From: Clusia tigrina
Taxonomy: Eukaryota > Arthropoda > Insecta > Diptera > Clusiidae
Assembly: GCA_920105625.2 (NCBI GenBank)
Contig: OV050032.1
Location: forward strand, 198,035,291 to 198,099,290
Direction: 5' to 3'
Length of the DNA: 64,000 nucleotides
Shown piece by piece: positions 59,405 to 64,000 of this stretch. How positions within the stretch are numbered: position 1 is the first letter of the stretch; every line of letters begins with the position of its first letter. The notes under the pieces were generated by a model. The model searched no databases, was not told the DNA's origin, and was given only the letters and a program-made list of their open reading frames with translations. Position numbers and translations under genes: made by a program.

Positions 59405-59716
59405 ATTTTAAATGAATTTTGTAATGATTCCAAATGACTTCGGTGACCCAAATGACTGCACTTACTTCAATGGACCACACTGACTTCAACTGAGTGCATG
59501 AAGATGATCAATTAACGGAGTTAATCATTGCCTGCAAAATTGAATGGTGGTGTTGTAGTCAAACCTGCTATGGACTTGGTCTCAAAAATCCTTATATATT
59601 TATCTCTCAGCTACCTAGGATTCATTCCCCAGCTACCTAGGACTCATTCCCCAACACCTGTCAGCAGTCATAATCAATTGTGGTATAAGTTATAATAATA
59701 ATAATAGAAAAATACC

Positions 59717-60079
59717 CTACAGCCATTCATAGTTGGGTCTGAATTTCCTGATTGCAATCTTCCAGACTTCAAATAATTTATCTACTTCTCTAAGCTTGAG
59801 ACTGAAATATTTCGGAAGTCCTTTTCTGGAGAGTCTGGGGCATTGCTCTAGCTTACAACTTTCAGACCTATCCAAATTGAGACTGAAATATCTCGGAAGT
59901 CCTTTTCTGGAGAGTCTGGGGCATTGCTCTCGCTTACGACTTTCAGACCTATCCAAATTGAGACTGAAATATCTCGGAAGTCCTTTTCTGGAGAGTCTGG
60001 GGCATTGCTCTAGCTTACAACTTTCAGACCTATCCAAATTTTTCAGGAACTCAGGATGGTTGTAAATGTACAAAAGCAT
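59717..60079 (-). mobile_element. Retroelement-like C-terminus with an 81-bp triplication
   Basis: A 120-codon minus-strand frame. Three 27-residue repeats (QCPRLSRKGLPRYFSLNLDR) occupy about 59790-60040, followed by FEVWKIAIRKFRPNYEWL and stop. The position and ending resemble an ORF2 tail, but no finger remains, so the family call is weak. The 81-bp repeats themselves are certain. Confidence 0.5.
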
Positions 60080-61135
60080 ATTATATACAACAAAACGTCT
60101 CTATTGCTACGCCTCACGCCCGTGGACGCCAGCCATTCTACCTACTTAGCTACCTAAGCTATGGAACAACACATTCCCATTTTCTGTTTGCTCCACTGTA
60201 GGAAGCCAGATTTTTCCAGCAAATAAAGAAAAACGAAGTGAACTAATGATGGTCACATTTATCACAGTCATGACATGGTATTTGCCTTCACAGCCAGTGT
60301 CATTAGCCATATGCTCGGGTATCCATTTCAATTTGCTATGAACTCAACACGAATCCGCATGGAAATGCAGTCTTTAACTGGAAATACCGAGCCAGACAGC
60401 GGACCACACGCTGACAATCATGCACGCCAAGTCTCGCTAAATGTCCAGCAATGAGCAGCGGCCGCACTTGCCGCTCCAGTTTCAGCAGTTACGGCGGCAA
60501 GTAATTAGTTTCCACCTAATCAACCTGAGAGATACGCGGTAGCGGGTTGTCAGGCCGCTGATAGATGCACATGTGGCAGCTAAGACGGCTGCAGGTGGGA
60601 TTCTCCATAATTCCTTCAAAGGTGATGCATGCCCCGCAACGGAACATCAAAGAAAAGCATACAATGTGATGTGTTGCATGGTTACAGTTACATATGAGTG
60701 AGTTGTGGTGTGGTGAGTGAGCAAAGCGAAGAGGTTAGAAGAGACTGTTTTACTTAAGGCAATGTTTCAGTTACACATTACGTTAAGTGTCACTGAGGCA
60801 GCTTATCACTGGATTACTTCAGAGATGACCAGAGCAGAACCTGTCACAAAAACACCAAAACAACTTCTACGTTCAGGCAACTATGTGTAGAAAGCGATAA
60901 GGAGGTGTTGCCTTCTGGCTGCTCGTATATGTGTGATTAAAAACTGATATAGGGGTAATCTGGAAAAAAATCTCTTAGATCGCAATTCTTTATCAACGAT
61001 TATTGCGTTTTATAATTTGTACACTGGATTTATAAACAACTTTGGCACGGGTGTGGTGGTTCAAATTTCGCACTGGGCGTACTTCAATATCGATACCGGT
61101 TGTTTGGCAGGATCACTCTTATATTACACATACGA
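60080..61135. other. Unassigned, partly host-like spacer
   Basis: 60300-60660 looks like host intergenic DNA. No exon recognised. Confidence 0.35.
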
Positions 61136-61985
61136 GTACAAAGTATGACATTTAAAGGAAACTCTCTTCCATACAAATAGACATGCCTTTTAGAACAATC
61201 TCCCTCCCATACGAATAGGCCTGCCATTTAAAGGAATCTTTATTCCATACAAATAGACATGCCTTTTAGAACAATCTCGTTTCCATACGAATAGGCATGC
61301 CTTTTGAAGGAATCTCCGTCACATACGAATAGGCCTGCCATTTAAAGGAATCGCCCTCCCATACGAATAGGTCTGCCATTTAAAGGAATCTTCCTTTCAT
61401 ACAAATAGACATGCCATTTAAAGGAATCTCTCTCCCATACAAATAGACATGCCTTTTAGAACAATCTCCCTCCCATACGAATAGGCCTGCCATTTAAAGG
61501 AATCTCTCTCCCATACAAATAGACATGCCTTTTGAAACAATCTCCCTCTCATACGAATAGGCATGCCTTTTGAAGGAATCTCCCTCCCATACGAATAGGT
61601 CTGCCATTTAAAGGAATCTTCCTTTCATACAAATAGACATGCCATTTAAAGGAATCTCTCTCCCATACAAATAGACATGCCTTTTAGAACAATCTCCCTC
61701 CCATACGAATAGGCCTGCCATTTAAAGGAATCTTCCTTTCATACAAATAGACATGCCATTTAAAGGAATCTTCCTTTCATACGAATAGGCCTGCCATTTA
61801 AAGGAATCTTCCTTTCATACAAATAGACATGCCATTTAAAGGAATCTCTCTCCCATACAAATAGACATGCCTTTTAGAACAGTCTCTCTCCCATTGAATA
61901 GGCATGTCCTTTAAAACAATCTCGTTGCCATGCCTTTTAGAACAATCTCGGTCCCATACGAATAGGCCTGCTACTTAAAGGAATT
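61136..61985 (+). repeat. 38-bp minisatellite, ~22 copies in two subtypes
   Basis: Units begin CATACGAATAGGCCTGCCAT or CATACAAATAGACATGCCTT, followed by TTAAAGGAATCT or TTTAGAACAATCT. The two subtypes often alternate, giving a 76-bp higher-order period. Confidence 0.93.
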
Positions 61986-62824
61986 TATATCCCACAGGAA
62001 TACCCCTGGCGACTTCAAAGCCATCAAACGACAACTCTCCACATAGCACGATTCTTCCATAAGTGTTTCTTACACAACCTGACAAGATACTCATACATTT
62101 AAGCTTCACATATAAGAGGGTATTTCAACACTTCTTGACAGATTACAAAGAATTTTATAAACTTTGCAAGTGAGGCTTCTGAAGTATAGTAAATCTACGC
62201 TGCTGCATTTTGAACTGGAACTTACATAAGATGGATTCTGATCCCGCGAGTATATCAGCCCAAAACAAATTCCTGCAGAACCTCTTCTAGGGAAATGTCC
62301 ACCCTGGCAAATGTAGCAGGGTAAGCCAGTGACGCAAAGCTCAATTTTTCACTTCATTTCGGGTAATTCCTCCATAACTGACTGCCAGAAACAACTCGCG
62401 TAAAATAAATAACAGAAAGAAGCGATTTCAATTTAAAAACGTAAAAAAAGCCTAACACGCTTATCAATACGCTTTCAAGGTCGACCATTCCCAAACTGTA
62501 GCAGCTAAGGCTGTTATCAGCCTCAGGTCATCAGCCTTCGGTCATCTAATCACTCTTTACCTACTGCGAGTGACAGTGAAATGCTCTGCATGGGTGAATT
62601 ATTACCAGGTAGAAGCCAAGAGACGAGGGACCAAAAACTAAACAATACTCAGTTTACTGCAAGTGAAATTCTTATGTATAAGGTTGGTGGAATTGAGACG
62701 TGTGGGGCCTACAAAAGAGGCGGGGTCTCTATGGACATACTTATATGTACATATGTATTAAATGTGAGTGTGTTTGCTTTTAGTATGCAGAGTCTCTTCT
62801 AGCCGCATTTTGCCGAGGTTGCAA
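61986..62824. other. Unassigned spacer
   Basis: No feature recognised. Confidence 0.35.
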
Positions 62825-63960
62825 CTGAATTTTAGTAGTGATGGAACGCTATTATAGCACTCCAATGTGTCCTGGGATCCCTGGCAATGAAAAAGCGGAT
62901 AGTCTTTCCAATGGAGGGCGGGAACCTTGAGACATGTTTTCTAAGGCGACAACGAAAGAGTGTCATTTACATATTCATATATCAAGGATATATAATCTGT
63001 GGTGGAGTGCAGATTAAGCAGCTTGATCCAATTCTGTGCGGCCATATAAGCAGGCAACAGAACACCACACAGTTTGGTGGCCAATTTGATACTAGAGTAG
63101 ATTAGATTAGGCTAAAGAAGCTATAAAAGCACTCAATTCATACGCGACTCATTCGAAGCTCGTATGGAAAAGCACTCCATTCATACGAGATTCATTCTAA
63201 ACTCGTATGGAAAAGCACTCAACTCATACGAGATTCACTCTAAACTCGTATGGAAAAGCACTCAATTCATACGAGATTCATTCTAAACTCGTATGGAAAA
63301 GCACTCACTTCATACGACATTCATTCGAAACTGGTATGGGAATGCGTAGAGCTGTTAAATAAGTTAGCAAGCCTCAACTTTCCATAATATGGGTCACAGG
63401 ACACTCTGGGAACCCTGGCAATGAAAAAGTGGATAGGCTTTCCAAAAATGGATCAGCCACACCTCTAATGGGACCTGAACATTTCTTTGACATAGGCGCA
63501 AATAGCATAACAGATAAATTAAGACAGGAGGAAGAAACCAGAAGATCACTCTACTGGGCCACACTACCAAAACTTGGACAATCCAAGCTCATGATTGGGA
63601 ACTACGACTCAAAACGTGCAGTTCCATGTCTACAGTCAAACAAAAGCTATTTAAGAACTCTGACAGGTCACCTCACAGGCCACTGTCGTTTAAGAAGCCA
63701 CCTCATGAAACTGGGACTCTCACCAGTAAGCACGTGTAGGTTCTGCATGGAGGCAGAAGCAATACCAGAGCACCTTCTAATGAACTGCGAAGCCTTAGCT
63801 CGCAGTAGGAAGAAATATCTGGGGCATTACTGGCCCGAGGCCAGAGACATTAGAGCAATGAATGATATTAGAGCAAGCTTCCTTAGCACTGTTGGACTAA
63901 TTGAAGACCTTTAATAGGCACATGCAGGAGGAATACAATAGATCAAAATGGTCGAAGTAT
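62825..63960 (+). mobile_element. RNase H and C-terminus of a non-LTR retrotransposon
   Basis: Best-kept copy of the 1130-2110 family. An RNase H piece (PGNEKADSLSN-like at about 62875), then a tandem array within the RNase H coding region (63113-63345), then GHSGNPGNEKVDRLSKNGSA, MGPEHFFDIGANSITDKL, LMIGNYDSKRAVPCLQ, LTGHLTGHCRLRSHLMKLGL, and the finger CRFCMEAEAIPEHLLMNC. The last 161 codons (63429-63914) are uninterrupted to the stop. The reverse transcriptase is absent; a partial duplicate of the GNEKAD block suggests internal rearrangement. Confidence 0.8.
63113..63345 (+). repeat. 43-bp tandem array inside RNase H coding sequence
   Basis: About five units of AAAAGCACTCAATTCATACG...CTCGTATGG. 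The first and last units match the single-copy sequence encoding AIKALNSIQTRMGM in the copy at 1836-2054 (minus). Each unit also contains an ATACGAG/CTCGTAT inverted pair. Confidence 0.88.
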
Positions 63961-64000
63961 ATTTTCCCTCTCAGTAATTAGTATAGCGATACGTAGCTTT

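Overview
This is eukaryotic, insect-type DNA. A higher dipteran is the best fit, and a tephritid-like fly is plausible; this is inferred from gene families, not proven. The pointers are an odorant-receptor gene of the Or33/Or59a type with a 55-nt intron, the first coding exon of a single-pass membrane protein with an A-rich fly-type start context, and many non-LTR retrotransposon remnants of R1, I/LOA, Jockey and RTE type. There are no operons. Host coding DNA is about 1.6 kb; the rest is transposon debris, tandem repeats, foldback structures and AT-rich spacer.

Layout. 0-5 kb: a decayed copy of an arthropod high-copy protein family (25-612), a minus-strand RNase H retroelement remnant (1130-2110), and the Or33-like receptor (4084 down to 2878, minus strand), intact except for one in-frame TAG. 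5.3-10.7 kb: a nearly complete R1-clade retrotransposon lying inside an (ACAG)n microsatellite, with ORF1 (triple zinc knuckle) overlapping ORF2 (endonuclease, reverse transcriptase, C-terminal zinc finger) by ATGA; ORF2 has two in-frame TGA codons. 12-13 kb: RTE and Jockey tails and a tRNA-like SINE head. 14.5-15.9 kb: thirteen 111-bp satellite units without an indel. 19.4-20.1 kb: a 5'-truncated R1-type element in an (ACCT)n microsatellite with a perfect 20-bp hairpin, next to another retroelement tail. 22-25.6 kb: three copies of a terminal-inverted-repeat element carrying a 21-bp minisatellite, more retroelement tails, and two large hairpins. 28-44 kb: long minisatellites (14, 63/64, 19, 93, 27 and 51 bp) and an RNase H retroelement with a 75-bp-arm palindrome. 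44.5-50.4 kb: a 1.3-kb foldback, retroelement C-termini and further minisatellites. 51.3-52.36 kb: leader and first coding exon of the membrane protein, whose first intron is filled with foldback and retroelement material. 53.9-64 kb: a minus-strand reverse-transcriptase remnant with two internal minisatellites, further retroelement C-termini, a 38-bp array, and a plus-strand RNase H remnant in which part of the coding sequence is a 43-bp tandem repeat.

The recurring theme is tandem arrays growing out of retroelement coding sequence: at least four arrays (from 28148, 53945, 55170 and 63113) begin in frame inside recognisable retroelement protein. A second theme is R1-type elements in different tetranucleotide microsatellites, together with other non-LTR elements whose 3' ends run into CCTA- or CCTAA-type repeats.
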